From Sphingomonas sp. Leaf34 (GTDB taxonomy: Bacteria; Pseudomonadota; Alphaproteobacteria; Sphingomonadales; Sphingomonadaceae): a DNA stretch of 64,000 nt. Below, one piece after another: positions 8,580 through 17,506 of the stretch. The notes beneath the pieces are model-generated. The model had not been told where the DNA came from. It made no database searches and saw only the letters and a list, made by a program, of their open reading frames with translations. The DNA lies in NCBI RefSeq assembly GCF_001421805.1, contig NZ_LMLC01000005.1, forward strand, positions 372,001-436,000, given 5' to 3'. The translations under genes were made by a program, and so were the position numbers. Every line of letters begins with the position of its first letter. The stretch's first letter is position 1.

Positions 8580-9506
8580 TCAGCGCAGATAATCGAACAG
8601 CGACAGCGCCGAGAGCTTCGTGAAACTGGCCTGCGTCGCCGACAAAATCGTCATCGTCTTCTGCAGCTCGACGACCGTGGTGGTGATGTCGGTATCCTCG
8701 AGTCCCGACCGGGTCGCCTCGCGGTCCGCCGCGACGTCGGTGAGCCGCGCGGTTTCGAGATCGACGCGGGCGGCGCGCGCGCCGAGCGAGGCCTGCACCG
8801 TCGACACCTGATCCGACGCGGCGGCGATATCCGAGAGCGACGTGTCGAGCGCGCTCGCCTTGAAATCGTCCGACTGCAGCGCGGTCGCGATCGCCGATAG
8901 CATCGCCAGCGTGTTCGTGCCGCCCGCGATGCTTCCATCCGCCCTGGTCTTGCCGCCGACGGTAAAGACACGTGCGGCGGTTTCGTTCGCCTGGACGGTC
9001 TGGCCGTCGCCGATCGGGATTCCCGAAACCGGCTTCGCGGCGAGCGCATAGGTACCGTTGGCCGAGATCGCGACCGCGGGGGCACCATCGGCGCCGCCGA
9101 ACAGGGCCTGCCCGCGTGCATCCTTGGCGTTGGCGAGGTTGGTCAGCGTCGCCACGAGGCCTGCGATCTGCTCGCCGATCGCCTTGCGGTTCGCCGCGTT
9201 CAGCGTCCCGGTCTTGGCCTGCGTCACCAGTTCGGTCGCGCTCTGAAGCTGGTCGGTGATCGCGGTAAGGCTGGTATCGCCCTGTTTCAGCACCGATTCG
9301 GCGGTGCCGAGATTGGCGACATAGGCCTTGTCGGCGACGGCATCGCGCTTGAGCCCGGCAAGCCGCTGATACGCCGCACTGTCCGACGACGGCGCCGCGA
9401 GCTTGGTGCCGGTCGAGATCTGGCTCTGCAACGCCTCCGCCTTCGCGCCGAGGGCGTTGATCGACGTCGACGAGCGATCATAGAAAAGGCTGGTGGCGAC
9501 CTGCAT
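8580..9506 (-). CDS. flgL: Flagellar hook-filament junction protein FlgL
   Basis: Hook-associated protein 3, exported through the flagellar type III apparatus to join hook and filament. The 308 residues show the flagellin-like N-terminal helix (DRSSTSINALGAKAEALQSQ, ISTGTKLAAPSSD) and the C-terminal helix (TDITTTVVELQKTMTILSAT, QASFTKL) that pack as a coiled coil. Size is close to the enterobacterial protein. It follows flgK with a five-base gap. The export signal is expected in the N-terminal helix. Confidence 0.93.
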   Translation of the reverse strand: MQVATSLFYDRSSTSINALGAKAEALQSQISTGTKLAAPSSDSAAYQRLAGLKRDAVADKAYVANLGTAESVLKQGDTSLTAITDQLQSATELVTQAKTGTLNAANRKAIGEQIAGLVATLTNLANAKDARGQALFGGADGAPAVAISANGTYALAAKPVSGIPIGDGQTVQANETAARVFTVGGKTRADGSIAGGTNTLAMLSAIATALQSDDFKASALDTSLSDIAAASDQVSTVQASLGARAARVDLETARLTDVAADREATRSGLEDTDITTTVVELQKTMTILSATQASFTKLSALSLFDYLR

Positions 9507-9511
9507 GCGCG

Positions 9512-10858
9512 TTACCGTAGATCGAGGATGGTCTGGAGCGTGTCGCGCGCAGTCTGGATCACGCGGCTCGACGCCTGATAGGCCTGCTGGAAGCGCAGCA
9601 GGTCGACCGCTTCGCTATCGAGATCGACGCCCGACGAGGCCGCAAGCGCGCCGACCGCGCCGTCGCGGATCGCGCCCTGCGCATCGGCGACCACCTTGCG
9701 CTGTTCGAGCGCCGCGGCGTTGCCGGCGATCAGCGTCGTCGTGCGCGCCTCAAAGCCGCCGCTGGTGCGGACCGCCTGCAACGCGGAAAGATTGGCCGCA
9801 TCGCGCTTGCCGCCGGTCGCGCTCGCCGCCGCGATCCCGCGTCCGTCCGTGAGTGCAACCGAGATATCGGTCGGCGTGGTCCCGGTCGCGAAGAGCGCCG
9901 CGCCGGCATTGCCGTCAAGATCCCGGCCCTGCGCCTGTACCGCGTTGATCCGGCTCGCGAAGTCGGTGGCGATCGCGTTGAGCGATCCTCGCGCCGCGGC
10001 GATCCGCTGCGCGCCCTCGGCGAACCCGGCCAGCGCACCGCCGGTCGGCGACAGCGCGGAAGTGACAGCCCCGCTAGTGACCGCGAACTGCATCGCGCCC
10101 TCGTCGTTGCGCGCAACGGACGCCTGCCCGCTGTCCCCACCCGCGACGAACACCGAACCCGCAGCACCGCCGAACCGGACGGTCGTCCGCCCAAGATCGT
10201 CGAACGACGTATTGATGTCGGTGATCGTGCTCATCTGTTCGAGCATCTGGTCGCGCTGATCGGCGAGCTGCGCCGCGGTCGAGGATCCCGGCGACGTGCG
10301 GGCGATGCCGTCGTTGATCCTGGCAAGCGCCGTGCCGAGCGCATTGAGCGACTGGACCGCCTGCGTCGCGGTCGTATCCAGATCGGACGCGGCGGTATCG
10401 AGCGAGCGACCGGTCGCGGTGAACGCGGCCGCGGCGGTGGCGGCAGATGCGAGCATCACCGCACGCGCCGGTTCAGAGGTCGGATCGGCGGCTAGTTTTT
10501 GCGCCGAGGTGAAGAAGCTGGTCAGACGATCGCCGAGCTGGTTGTCGCCCAGCGCCGTCTCGATCCGGTTCATCCAGGTGACGCCGGCCTCGGTCTTCGC
10601 CAGATCGGTGCCTGCCGAGCGGACTGCCTGCGACCGGTATGCGTCGGCGCTGCGACCTATCCCCGCGATGGTGACGCCGCTGCTGCTGACCGAACTCCGC
10701 GCGTTGAGCCCACCGCCGACCGACGACACTTCGGACAGAGTCGTCGTCCGCCGGGTATAGCCCGCAGTGCCGGTGTTCGCGATGTTCTCCGACACCGTGG
10801 ACAGCGCGGTCTGGTACGCACGCACGCCCGAGGCGCCGATCGAAAGGAGATCGCTCAT
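9512..10858 (-). CDS. flgK: Flagellar hook-associated protein FlgK
   Basis: Hook-associated protein 1. The 448 residues begin with the rod/hook family motif (LSTVSENIANTGTAGYTRR) and end with the matching C-terminal helix (SGVDLDSEAVDLLRFQQAYQ, ASSRVIQTARDTLQTILDLR). The central domain is shorter than in enteric bacteria, as usual in sphingomonads. The ATG overlaps the flgJ stop by ATGA, indicating translational coupling. It belongs to the flgB-flgL transcript. Confidence 0.95.
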   Translation of the reverse strand: MSDLLSIGASGVRAYQTALSTVSENIANTGTAGYTRRTTTLSEVSSVGGGLNARSSVSSSGVTIAGIGRSADAYRSQAVRSAGTDLAKTEAGVTWMNRIETALGDNQLGDRLTSFFTSAQKLAADPTSEPARAVMLASAATAAAAFTATGRSLDTAASDLDTTATQAVQSLNALGTALARINDGIARTSPGSSTAAQLADQRDQMLEQMSTITDINTSFDDLGRTTVRFGGAAGSVFVAGGDSGQASVARNDEGAMQFAVTSGAVTSALSPTGGALAGFAEGAQRIAAARGSLNAIATDFASRINAVQAQGRDLDGNAGAALFATGTTPTDISVALTDGRGIAAASATGGKRDAANLSALQAVRTSGGFEARTTTLIAGNAAALEQRKVVADAQGAIRDGAVGALAASSGVDLDSEAVDLLRFQQAYQASSRVIQTARDTLQTILDLR

Positions 10859-11178
10859 GGCGGCGAGTCTGCCGCGCCCTGGTTAAGATCGGATTGAGAT
10901 TTCGCGAGAAAATCGGTCATCGCCTTGCCGATGCCGAGCGGCGTGTGCTCGGCCATCGACTTGGCGATCAACCCGTCCTGCATGTCGGTGAAGGTGTCGA
11001 TCGCCTTCGAATCGAACAGCGGATCGGCGAGTTTGGCCTGACGCATGCTCTTCAGCATCATGCCGGTGAAGACAGCCTCGAACTTCTGACCTGCCTTTTC
11101 GAGATTGTCCTTCGACTGGAGGCGGCTCGTGTCGCTCGAGATGCCGGTCGTGGGGGCGGGCGCGTCGAGCGGGCTCAC
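10855..11178 (-). CDS. flgJ: Rod-binding protein FlgJ (N-terminal domain only)
   Basis: Rod cap/assembly protein. The start is the GTG at 11178, which overlaps the flgI stop (GTGA); the frame is open much further upstream, but that would lie inside flgI. The 107 residues match only the N-terminal rod-binding domain (GQKFEAVFTGMMLKSMR, then LFDSKAIDTFTDMQDGLIAK and LGIGKAMTDFL). The muramidase domain of enteric FlgJ is absent. A separate lytic transglycosylase gene lies in the same locus at 20733 and probably supplies that activity. Confidence 0.9.
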   Translation of the reverse strand: MSPLDAPAPTTGISSDTSRLQSKDNLEKAGQKFEAVFTGMMLKSMRQAKLADPLFDSKAIDTFTDMQDGLIAKSMAEHTPLGIGKAMTDFLAKSQSDLNQGAADSPP

Positions 11179-12410
11179 AGGACGATCAGCTCGGCCTTGA
11201 GCGCGCCGGCTTCCTTGAGCGCCTCGAGGATCGCGACCAGATCGGCCGGCGAGGCGCCAATCGCGTTGACCGCCTTGACGATGTCGGCGAGCTTGGGGCC
11301 GGGCGCGAGCAGGAACATCGGGCGACGCTCCTCCTCGACCGCGACCGCGCTGTTCGGCGTGACGAGGGTCTGGCCGCCGCTGAACGGCGCGGGCTGGCTG
11401 ACCTGCGGCTTCTCGTCGATCCGCACCGTCATCTTGCCGTGCGTGATCGCCGCCGGGCCGACGCGGACCGCCGAGTTGATGACGACGGTGCCGGTGCGGG
11501 CGTTGACGATCACCTTGGCCGACGGTTCGGCGGAGACAACATCGAGATTCTCGATCGTCGACATCAGCGTGGCGCGGACGTCGGCGCCGACCGGCGCGCG
11601 CACCGCGACGGAGACGGCGTCGATCGCCTGCGCGCTGCCCAGGCCGAGTTTCGAGTTGATCGCGCCGGCGACGTTCTGCGCGGTGGTGAAGTCGGCGCGC
11701 GCGAGATTGAAGGTGAGCGTCGGCGCGCTGTCGAACCCGGTTGCGACCGCGCGTTCGACGGTGGCCCCCTCGGGGATGCGCCCGGTCGAGGGCACGTTGA
11801 CGACGATCTTCGACCCGTCTGCGCCTTCCGCGCCGAGCCCGCCGACCGCGAGGTTGCCCTGCGCCATCGCGTAGATCTGGTTGTCGGCCCCCAGCAGCGG
11901 GGTCATGATCAGGCTGCCGCCGCGCAGCGACTTGGCCTTCCCCATCGACGCGACGGTGATGTCGAGCCGCTGGCCGGGCTTGGCGAACGGCGGCAGCTCG
12001 GCGGTGATCATCACGACCGCCGCGTTCTTCATGCCCGGGTTCGCGGACGGCGGCAGCTGCAGGCCGAAGCGCGAGGCGACGGCTTTCAGCGACTGTACGG
12101 TATATTCGAGATTGTCGTCGCCCGTGCCGGGCAGGCCGACGACGATGCCGTAGCCGGTCAACTGGTTCGATCGGATACCCTGGAACCCGCCAAGGTCCTT
12201 GATGCGGTCGGCGGAGGCCGGCGCGGCGATCAGGAGCGATGCCAGCGCGAGGACAAGCCACCCTGCCGTTCGTGTCGAGTAGCGACCAAGCGTGTCGAGA
12301 GCTCGTATCGCGATACAGGCCCCTCGATACGCCATCTCGACAAGCTCGATGGCTACCGGGGACGAACGGAATTTTGAGCAGAATGTGCGCGCGCGCATGA
12401 GCATTACCAT
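11175..12410 (-). CDS. flgI: Flagellar P-ring protein FlgI with repeat-extended leader
   Basis: Builds the periplasmic P ring around the flagellar rod. The mature part (DRIKDLGGFQGIRSNQLTGY, GIVVGLPGTGDDN...) is typical and complete. The chosen ATG at 12410 overlaps the flgH stop (TGATG). This gives 411 residues with an unusually long n-region of about 50 residues before the hydrophobic core AGWLVLALASLLIAAPASA. About 35 of those codons come from a REP-like element (12266-12369). An internal ATG at 12335 is an alternative start. If the element is removed in frame, a normal-looking signal peptide remains. Confidence 0.93.
   Translation of the reverse strand: MVMLMRARTFCSKFRSSPVAIELVEMAYRGACIAIRALDTLGRYSTRTAGWLVLALASLLIAAPASADRIKDLGGFQGIRSNQLTGYGIVVGLPGTGDDNLEYTVQSLKAVASRFGLQLPPSANPGMKNAAVVMITAELPPFAKPGQRLDITVASMGKAKSLRGGSLIMTPLLGADNQIYAMAQGNLAVGGLGAEGADGSKIVVNVPSTGRIPEGATVERAVATGFDSAPTLTFNLARADFTTAQNVAGAINSKLGLGSAQAIDAVSVAVRAPVGADVRATLMSTIENLDVVSAEPSAKVIVNARTGTVVINSAVRVGPAAITHGKMTVRIDEKPQVSQPAPFSGGQTLVTPNSAVAVEEERRPMFLLAPGPKLADIVKAVNAIGASPADLVAILEALKEAGALKAELIVL
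12266..12369. repeat. REP/MITE-like element inside the flgI leader
   Basis: A 104-bp block bounded by 8-bp terminal inverted repeats CCGTTCGT...ACGAACGG. It contains several TCGAG/CTCGA words and the palindrome TATCGCGATA. It is read in frame as part of the FlgI N-terminus. No transposase is present, so it would be a non-autonomous element. Inferred from structure; copies elsewhere in the genome cannot be checked here. Confidence 0.6.
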
Positions 12411-13141
12411 CAAAACGGGCTGACGACGGAGAAGAAGCGGCTGAGCCACCCCTGGCGGCCAGCGCGGGCGACGTCGCCCTTGCCGGTGTACGAGATCTGC
12501 GCGTCGGCGACGCGCGTCGACAGCACGCGGTTGTCGCGGTCGACATCGGCGGTGCGGACGAGGCCCTTGATCTTGAGGAATTCATCGCCGCGGTTCAGTG
12601 TGACGCGCTTCTGGCCCTGCACCAGCATCGTGCCGTTCGGATAAACCTCGGCGACGGTGACGCTGACTTCGCCCGACAGCGAGTTCGCCTGGTCGGCGGC
12701 ACCGGTGCCGTTGAAGGTGCGCCCGCCGCTGAGCGTCGCATCGGTCTTGTTGAACAGGTTGAGGAACCCGGTGGTCGGCGGCGTGATCGTTCCCGAGCCA
12801 TTGCTGTCGAGTTTCGAGCCCGACGACTTCGACGCGGCGGTCCGCTCAACGAGCACGATCGTCAGCGGATCGCCGACCTTGCGCGCACGCCACCCTTCAT
12901 ACAGGGCCGCATAGCCGTCCTGCGCCTGAAAGATCGAGCCGGTGGCCACGACCGGCACCGGCGCGACCGGCAAAGGCCGCGCGACCGAAAAATCCTCGGG
13001 CGGCGCCTTCTTGCCGAAGATGCCGGCGTCCGCCGGTTGCGGGGTCATCCCCGCGACGATCAGCGCGCCGGCGATCGCCGCCAACGTGATCTCGATCCAG
13101 TGTGCGCCGAAGCGGAACGGCGTGGGTGCCTTGGATGCCAT
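12410..13141 (-). CDS. flgH: Flagellar L-ring protein FlgH lacking a lipobox cysteine
   Basis: Outer-membrane L-ring subunit. The 243 residues show the FlgH core: LYEGWRARKVGDPLTIVLVE, the NGTMLVQGQKRVTLN strand and the C-terminal SRFFSVVSPF. In most species FlgH is a lipoprotein with a Cys after the signal peptide. Here the signal-like segment (ITLAAIAGALIVAGMTPQPA, DAG) has no Cys, and neither does the rest of the protein, so it cannot be lipidated in the usual way. It lies 14 bases after flgG and is coupled to flgI. Confidence 0.94.
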   Translation of the reverse strand: MASKAPTPFRFGAHWIEITLAAIAGALIVAGMTPQPADAGIFGKKAPPEDFSVARPLPVAPVPVVATGSIFQAQDGYAALYEGWRARKVGDPLTIVLVERTAASKSSGSKLDSNGSGTITPPTTGFLNLFNKTDATLSGGRTFNGTGAADQANSLSGEVSVTVAEVYPNGTMLVQGQKRVTLNRGDEFLKIKGLVRTADVDRDNRVLSTRVADAQISYTGKGDVARAGRQGWLSRFFSVVSPF

Positions 13142-13155
13142 GATGTGCCCGGAAA

Positions 13156-13944
13156 TCAGAGGTTCTGGTTGACGTATTTGAGCATGTCGTCGGTCGCCGA
13201 GATCATCTTCGAATTGACCTCGTACGCGCGCTGCGTCTCGATCATGTCGACCAGTTCCTCGACGACGTTGACGTTCGACGCCTCGAGCATGCCCTGCTTG
13301 ATCCCGCCGCGACCGTCCTGGCCCGCGACACCGACATTGGCCGCGCCGCTCGCCGCGGTCTCGACGAGATAGTTGTCGCCGGTCGCCTGAAGCCCTGCGC
13401 CGTTCGGGAAGCTCGCGACCTGGATCTGGCCGATCTGCGACGCCTCGGTCTGGCCGGGTACGGTCGCCGACACGGTGCCGTCACGGCCGATCGTGATCCC
13501 GGTCGTCCCCTCGGGCACGGTGATGCCGGGCTGCACCTGATAGCCTTCGCTGGTGACCAGCAGGCCCTCGGCGGAGCGCGAGAAATTGCCCGCGCGGGTA
13601 TAGCCGAGCGTGCCGCCGGGCATCTGCACCTGAAAATAGCCGTCGCCATCGAGCGCGAGATCGAGGCTGTTGCCGGTCGTCTGCATCGCGCCCTGCGTGT
13701 CCATCCGCGCGGTGCCCTGGATGCGGACGCCGGTGCCGAGATTCAGGCCGGTCGCGTATTTGGTCTCGGCGGTGCTCTGCGTGCCCGGCGTCGTGACGGT
13801 CTGATAGGCGAGCGTCTCGAACGCCGCGCGGTCCTTCTTGAAGCCCGTGGTGTTCACGTTGGCAAGATTGTTCGAGATGACTCGCATGCGCATGTCCTGG
13901 GCGTCGAGCCCGGTGCGCGCGATATGCATGGCTGCGGATGACAT
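13156..13944 (-). CDS. flgG: Flagellar distal rod protein FlgG
   Basis: Main distal rod subunit, 262 residues, a normal length. The N-terminus has RVISNNLANVNTTGFKKDRA, the rod/hook family signature. The middle contains the GDGYFQV and GYTRAGNF motifs, and the C-terminus ends ...MIETQRAYEVNSKMISATDD, the conserved Flg_bbr_C segment. It lies between flgF and flgH, 13 bases after flgF, in the usual order. Confidence 0.96.
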   Translation of the reverse strand: MSSAAMHIARTGLDAQDMRMRVISNNLANVNTTGFKKDRAAFETLAYQTVTTPGTQSTAETKYATGLNLGTGVRIQGTARMDTQGAMQTTGNSLDLALDGDGYFQVQMPGGTLGYTRAGNFSRSAEGLLVTSEGYQVQPGITVPEGTTGITIGRDGTVSATVPGQTEASQIGQIQVASFPNGAGLQATGDNYLVETAASGAANVGVAGQDGRGGIKQGMLEASNVNVVEELVDMIETQRAYEVNSKMISATDDMLKYVNQNL

Positions 13945-13957
13945 TCGTCTGTTCCCT

Positions 13958-14710
13958 CTAGCTCGGCAGGCGCATCAGCGATGCACCGCTTTCGTCGATT
14001 TCCTTGGCGGATTTCATCATGTTGGCCTGGACTTCGTAGGACCGCTGGTTCTCGATCATGTCGACCAGCGCCTGAGTCATGTTGACGTTCGATCCCTCGA
14101 CCGCACCGCCCTGGACCCTCGCGTCGAGATCCTCTGGCAACGCCCCCCCGCCGCGCACGCGCAGCAGATTGTCGAGGCCCTTGACCGTGTCTGATCCCTT
14201 GGTGTCGGCGAGCTTGAGCTTATCGATGACCTGCGGCGCGTTGGCGTCGCCGCCCTGCGGCACGATCGAGATCGTCCCGTCGCCGGCGATCGTCAGCGAC
14301 TGGTAGGGCGGCAGGGTGATCGGCCCCCCCGAGCCGATCACCGGATGCCCGTCGCCGGTCTGAAGCACGCCCGACGGCGCGACCTCCAGATCGCCGCGGC
14401 GGGTATAGGCCTCGGAGCCATCCGATGCCTGCACCGCCAGCCATGCGGTGGTGCCGGTGATCGCGATGTCGAGCGGTCGCCCGGTCAGCTGGATCGCCCC
14501 GGGTGCACGGTCCGCATCGGTCACCTCTTCCGAGGTCGGCGCGCGCGCCTCGATCGTCGAGCCGTCGCCCTTCAGGTCGAGCCGGTCGAACACCACGCGA
14601 TCGGCACGGAATCCGGTGGTCGACGCGTTCGCCATGTTGTTGGCGATCGCCGCCTGCGCCGCCATGTGCGCGCGCAGACCCGTCGCCGCGGTGTAGACCA
14701 GCTTGTCCAT
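13958..14710 (-). CDS. flgF: Flagellar proximal rod protein FlgF
   Basis: Rod component, 250 residues. The N-terminus has AIANNMANASTTGFRADRVV, the middle has the AYTRRGDLEV strand, and the C-terminus has QALVDMIENQRSYEVQANMM. It is homologous to FlgG but shorter in the central part, and its position directly downstream of flgE supports FlgF. Confidence 0.95.
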   Translation of the reverse strand: MDKLVYTAATGLRAHMAAQAAIANNMANASTTGFRADRVVFDRLDLKGDGSTIEARAPTSEEVTDADRAPGAIQLTGRPLDIAITGTTAWLAVQASDGSEAYTRRGDLEVAPSGVLQTGDGHPVIGSGGPITLPPYQSLTIAGDGTISIVPQGGDANAPQVIDKLKLADTKGSDTVKGLDNLLRVRGGGALPEDLDARVQGGAVEGSNVNMTQALVDMIENQRSYEVQANMMKSAKEIDESGASLMRLPS

Positions 14711-14735
14711 TCAGGTTCCTCCCGCTCGCTCTTGC

Positions 14736-16004
14736 TTAGCTGCGGATGTTGAAGATGGTTTCGGAGATCTGATTGGCAGTATCCAAGGCCTTCGAGTTCG
14801 CCTGGAAGTTGCGCTGAGCCGCGATCAGATTGACCAGCTCCTCGGTGATATCGACGTTCGACCCCTCGATCGTCCCCGACATCAGCTTGCCGAAACCGTT
14901 GGTGTCCGCCGAGCCGAGCTTTGCCTCGCCCGAAATGCCGGTCGACGACCAATAGCTGCTGCCAAGCTGCCGCAGTCCTTCGGGATTCGCGAAATTGGCC
15001 AGCATCACCTGCCCCAGCACCTGCGTGTCGCCGTTCGAGAAACTGGCATTGACCATGCCCTTCTCATCGACGGTGACGCCTTGGATCTGGCCGACCGCCT
15101 TGCCGTCCTGCGAACGCGAGGCGACGTTGAACGCACTCGACAATTGCGTCGTGCCAGCGCCGAAGGTGAAATCGATCTGCTGGGGATCGGTCGAGCTCGC
15201 GGTGGTGAACTCGTCATATTTGATGGTTGCGGCAGGCGCGGTCATCTTGCCCGTCGCATCGAACGTCATCGTCGTCCCCTTGGCGCTCTCCGTCGTCAGT
15301 TCCTTGTCGCCGACGAAGCTGCGGACCTCCCAGCTGCTGGTCGCATTGGCATCGGTCGGGGCCGAGATGCGCTTGAAATAATTCGTCAGCGTCATCGCGT
15401 TGCCCGACGCGTCATAGACGGTGGTCTGCGCGGACTGGTTGTAGCTCGACGGATCGAACCGGTCGAACGTCGCCGTCGGCGGGACGGCCGAGTTCGCGTT
15501 GAGGTTCACCGTCATCGTGACCGCCTTGGTAGGGACCGGCGTACCGCTCGTCTCGGGCAGGCGCAGACTGAGCGCGGAATCGACGCCGGTCGCAACCACG
15601 GTGCCCGAGCCATCGACCGGGAACACCTGAAGATGCGACCCCTGCTTATCGACCACGTAGCGGTTGGAATCGACCAGGAAGCCACCGTTGCGCGTGTAGT
15701 TGACGGTCGCCGACTCCGCGTTCGGCTTGACCGCGAAGAAACCGTCGCCCGACACGGCGAGATCAAGGCTGTTCGACGACTGGATCAGATTGCCTTGCGA
15801 GAATTGCTGGCGGTTGGCCTTGACGACCGCACCCGAACCGATCTGCTGCGACGGCGCCTGCGACACGCTCGACGCGATCACGTCGGCGAATTCGGTGCGA
15901 CTCTTCTTGAAGCCGTTGGTCGCGACGTTCGCAAGGTTGTGCGAGATCGTCGACATTTCGGTCTGGGATGCCTGCAGACCGGAGAGCGAGGTGTAGAAGG
16001 ACAT
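14736..16004 (-). CDS. flgE: Flagellar hook protein FlgE
   Basis: Subunit of the flagellar hook. The 422 residues start MSFYTSLSGLQASQTEMSTI with the SHNLANVATNGFKKSRTEF motif. They include VSGDGFFAV and the hook D1/D2 insert in the middle, and end with EELVNLIAAQRNFQANSKAL. A GGAG ribosome site precedes the ATG. It follows flgD and precedes flgF, the standard order, and lies on the flgB transcript. Confidence 0.96.
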   Translation of the reverse strand: MSFYTSLSGLQASQTEMSTISHNLANVATNGFKKSRTEFADVIASSVSQAPSQQIGSGAVVKANRQQFSQGNLIQSSNSLDLAVSGDGFFAVKPNAESATVNYTRNGGFLVDSNRYVVDKQGSHLQVFPVDGSGTVVATGVDSALSLRLPETSGTPVPTKAVTMTVNLNANSAVPPTATFDRFDPSSYNQSAQTTVYDASGNAMTLTNYFKRISAPTDANATSSWEVRSFVGDKELTTESAKGTTMTFDATGKMTAPAATIKYDEFTTASSTDPQQIDFTFGAGTTQLSSAFNVASRSQDGKAVGQIQGVTVDEKGMVNASFSNGDTQVLGQVMLANFANPEGLRQLGSSYWSSTGISGEAKLGSADTNGFGKLMSGTIEGSNVDITEELVNLIAAQRNFQANSKALDTANQISETIFNIRS

Positions 16005-16032
16005 GGCGGTTTAGCTCCTGGAAACTCTGGGG

Positions 16033-16713
16033 TCAGCCGATCTGGCGGATGGCCGTGGCGGGGATTTCGCCAAGGCCGGAAAGCGTGAGGATGGCAGCGC
16101 CGGTGGTGGTCGACACCGACTGGACGGGCGCCCAGACCAGGCCCGTCGCGGCGACCGTGGTGCCGGCGTTCTGCGCGGCAACCGCGACCGTGAACGGGCC
16201 GCTGCCCGCGTCCGCACCTGCGCTGTCCTTGCCGTCCCAGTCGTAGCCGATCGTGCCCTTGGCCTGCTTGCCGAGCGACATGGTCTTCAGGACCGCGCCG
16301 TTCGCGTCGCTGATCGTGACGTTGACGTCGGTCGCGGCACCAGCCAGCTCGACCGACCCGGCGATGCCACCGGCCGCGCGGCCGTAGGCGGTGCCGCCCG
16401 CGGTCAGGACGGTCTTGCCGACATAGCCCATCGCTTCGCTGGTGCTGGTGACGCCCAGCTTGTCGGCGATCGCCTTCATCGTCGAGTTCATCTCGGAGAT
16501 GCCCGAGGTGGTCGAGATCTGTGCCATCTGCGCGACCATCTGGGTGTTGTCGACCGGGTTGAACGGGTCCTGGTTCTGCATCTGCGCGGTCATCAGCTTC
16601 AGGAAGTCGGACTGGCCGAGCGCGCTGGACGACTTGGTCGTGGTCGCCGCCGCGGCCGACGAGGAACGCGTGATGCCGAGGTTGGACAGTGTGGTGTCGA
16701 AGGAGGTTGCCAT
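16033..16713 (-). CDS. flgD: Flagellar hook capping protein FlgD
   Basis: Scaffold that caps the growing hook. The N-terminal signature LGQSDFLKLMTAQMQNQDPF (about residues 33-52), then NPVDNTQMVAQMAQ, is textbook FlgD. The C-terminal part is a tudor/FnIII-like beta domain containing IGYDWDGKDSAGADAGSGPF. 226 residues is normal. It sits two bases downstream of flgC. Confidence 0.95.
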   Translation of the reverse strand: MATSFDTTLSNLGITRSSSAAAATTTKSSSALGQSDFLKLMTAQMQNQDPFNPVDNTQMVAQMAQISTTSGISEMNSTMKAIADKLGVTSTSEAMGYVGKTVLTAGGTAYGRAAGGIAGSVELAGAATDVNVTISDANGAVLKTMSLGKQAKGTIGYDWDGKDSAGADAGSGPFTVAVAAQNAGTTVAATGLVWAPVQSVSTTTGAAILTLSGLGEIPATAIRQIG

Positions 16714-16715
16714 GA

Positions 16716-17126
16716 TCAGCGGCCTAGCTTGAGGGTATCAATGATGAGCGACTTGGCCGTGTTCATCACTTCGATGTTGTTCTGGTAGTTGCGTGCGGTC
16801 TCCATCATGTCGACCATCTCGCGGGTTTCATCGACCGCCGCCTCGAAGATGTTGCCATCCTTGTCGGCCATCGGATTGTCGGGATCGTAGCGCTTGGTCG
16901 GCGCATCGCCCGCGGTGACGACGCGTTCGACATCGACCGTCGACATGCCGCTCAGCCGGTCGAAGCTGGTACGGAACACCGGCTTCATCGTCTTGTAGGC
17001 GGTCTCTGCCGAACCGGTGGTACCGCCGGCATTGGCGAGGTTCGACGCGGTCGTGTTCATCCGGACGAGCTGCGCGGACATCGCGCGGCCGGCCACCTGG
17101 AAAATCGTCATGGGCTGACCGGACAT
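16716..17126 (-). CDS. flgC: Flagellar proximal rod protein FlgC
   Basis: Proximal rod subunit of 136 residues. It shows VRMNTTASNLANAGGTTGSA at the N-terminus and REMVDMMETARNYQNNIEVM near the C-terminus, the paired helices of rod proteins. It is separated from flgB by one base. Length and order match FlgC. Confidence 0.95.
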   Translation of the reverse strand: MSGQPMTIFQVAGRAMSAQLVRMNTTASNLANAGGTTGSAETAYKTMKPVFRTSFDRLSGMSTVDVERVVTAGDAPTKRYDPDNPMADKDGNIFEAAVDETREMVDMMETARNYQNNIEVMNTAKSLIIDTLKLGR

Positions 17127-17127
17127 C

Positions 17128-17466
17128 TTATTCCCCCTTCAGCGCGCGCGTGATCTGGCCGATCCGCCCGTTCAGGAACGACAAGGTCGTCTGATACTGG
17201 ACGGCGTTCTCGGCGAAGGCGGTCTGCTCCTGGCTCAGCTCGACGGTGTTGCCATCCATCGAGGTCTGCGTCGGGATACGGTATTTCGTGGCGCCGCCGG
17301 TGCCGCCGTCATGCTCGACCGACGCGAGCGCCGACTGGAAATCGATGTCACGCGCCTTGAAGCCGGGCGTCGAGGCGTTGGCGATGTTCGACGCCAGCAC
17401 ACCCATGCGTTGCGAGCGCACCTCGAGTGCTGCCCCATGAACTCCAAAAAGCGTGTCGCCTGACAC
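17128..17466 (-). CDS. flgB: Flagellar proximal rod protein FlgB
   Basis: First gene of the flgBCDEFGHIJKL operon; it encodes a proximal rod subunit. The start is set at GTG 17466 because AGGAG (17475-17479) lies eight bases upstream and the product (MSGDTLFGVHGAALEVRSQR...) then has the usual FlgB N-terminus and 112 residues. Longer in-frame starts at 17490 and 17505 would add residues not typical of the family and would leave little or no leader after the sigma-54-like promoter at 17507-17522. The motif SNIANASTPGFKARDIDF is diagnostic. Confidence 0.93.
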   Translation of the reverse strand: MSGDTLFGVHGAALEVRSQRMGVLASNIANASTPGFKARDIDFQSALASVEHDGGTGGATKYRIPTQTSMDGNTVELSQEQTAFAENAVQYQTTLSFLNGRIGQITRALKGE

Positions 17467-17506
17467 AAGCCCGTCTCCTGGCGCACCCATTGCGCAACCG
17501 GACATA

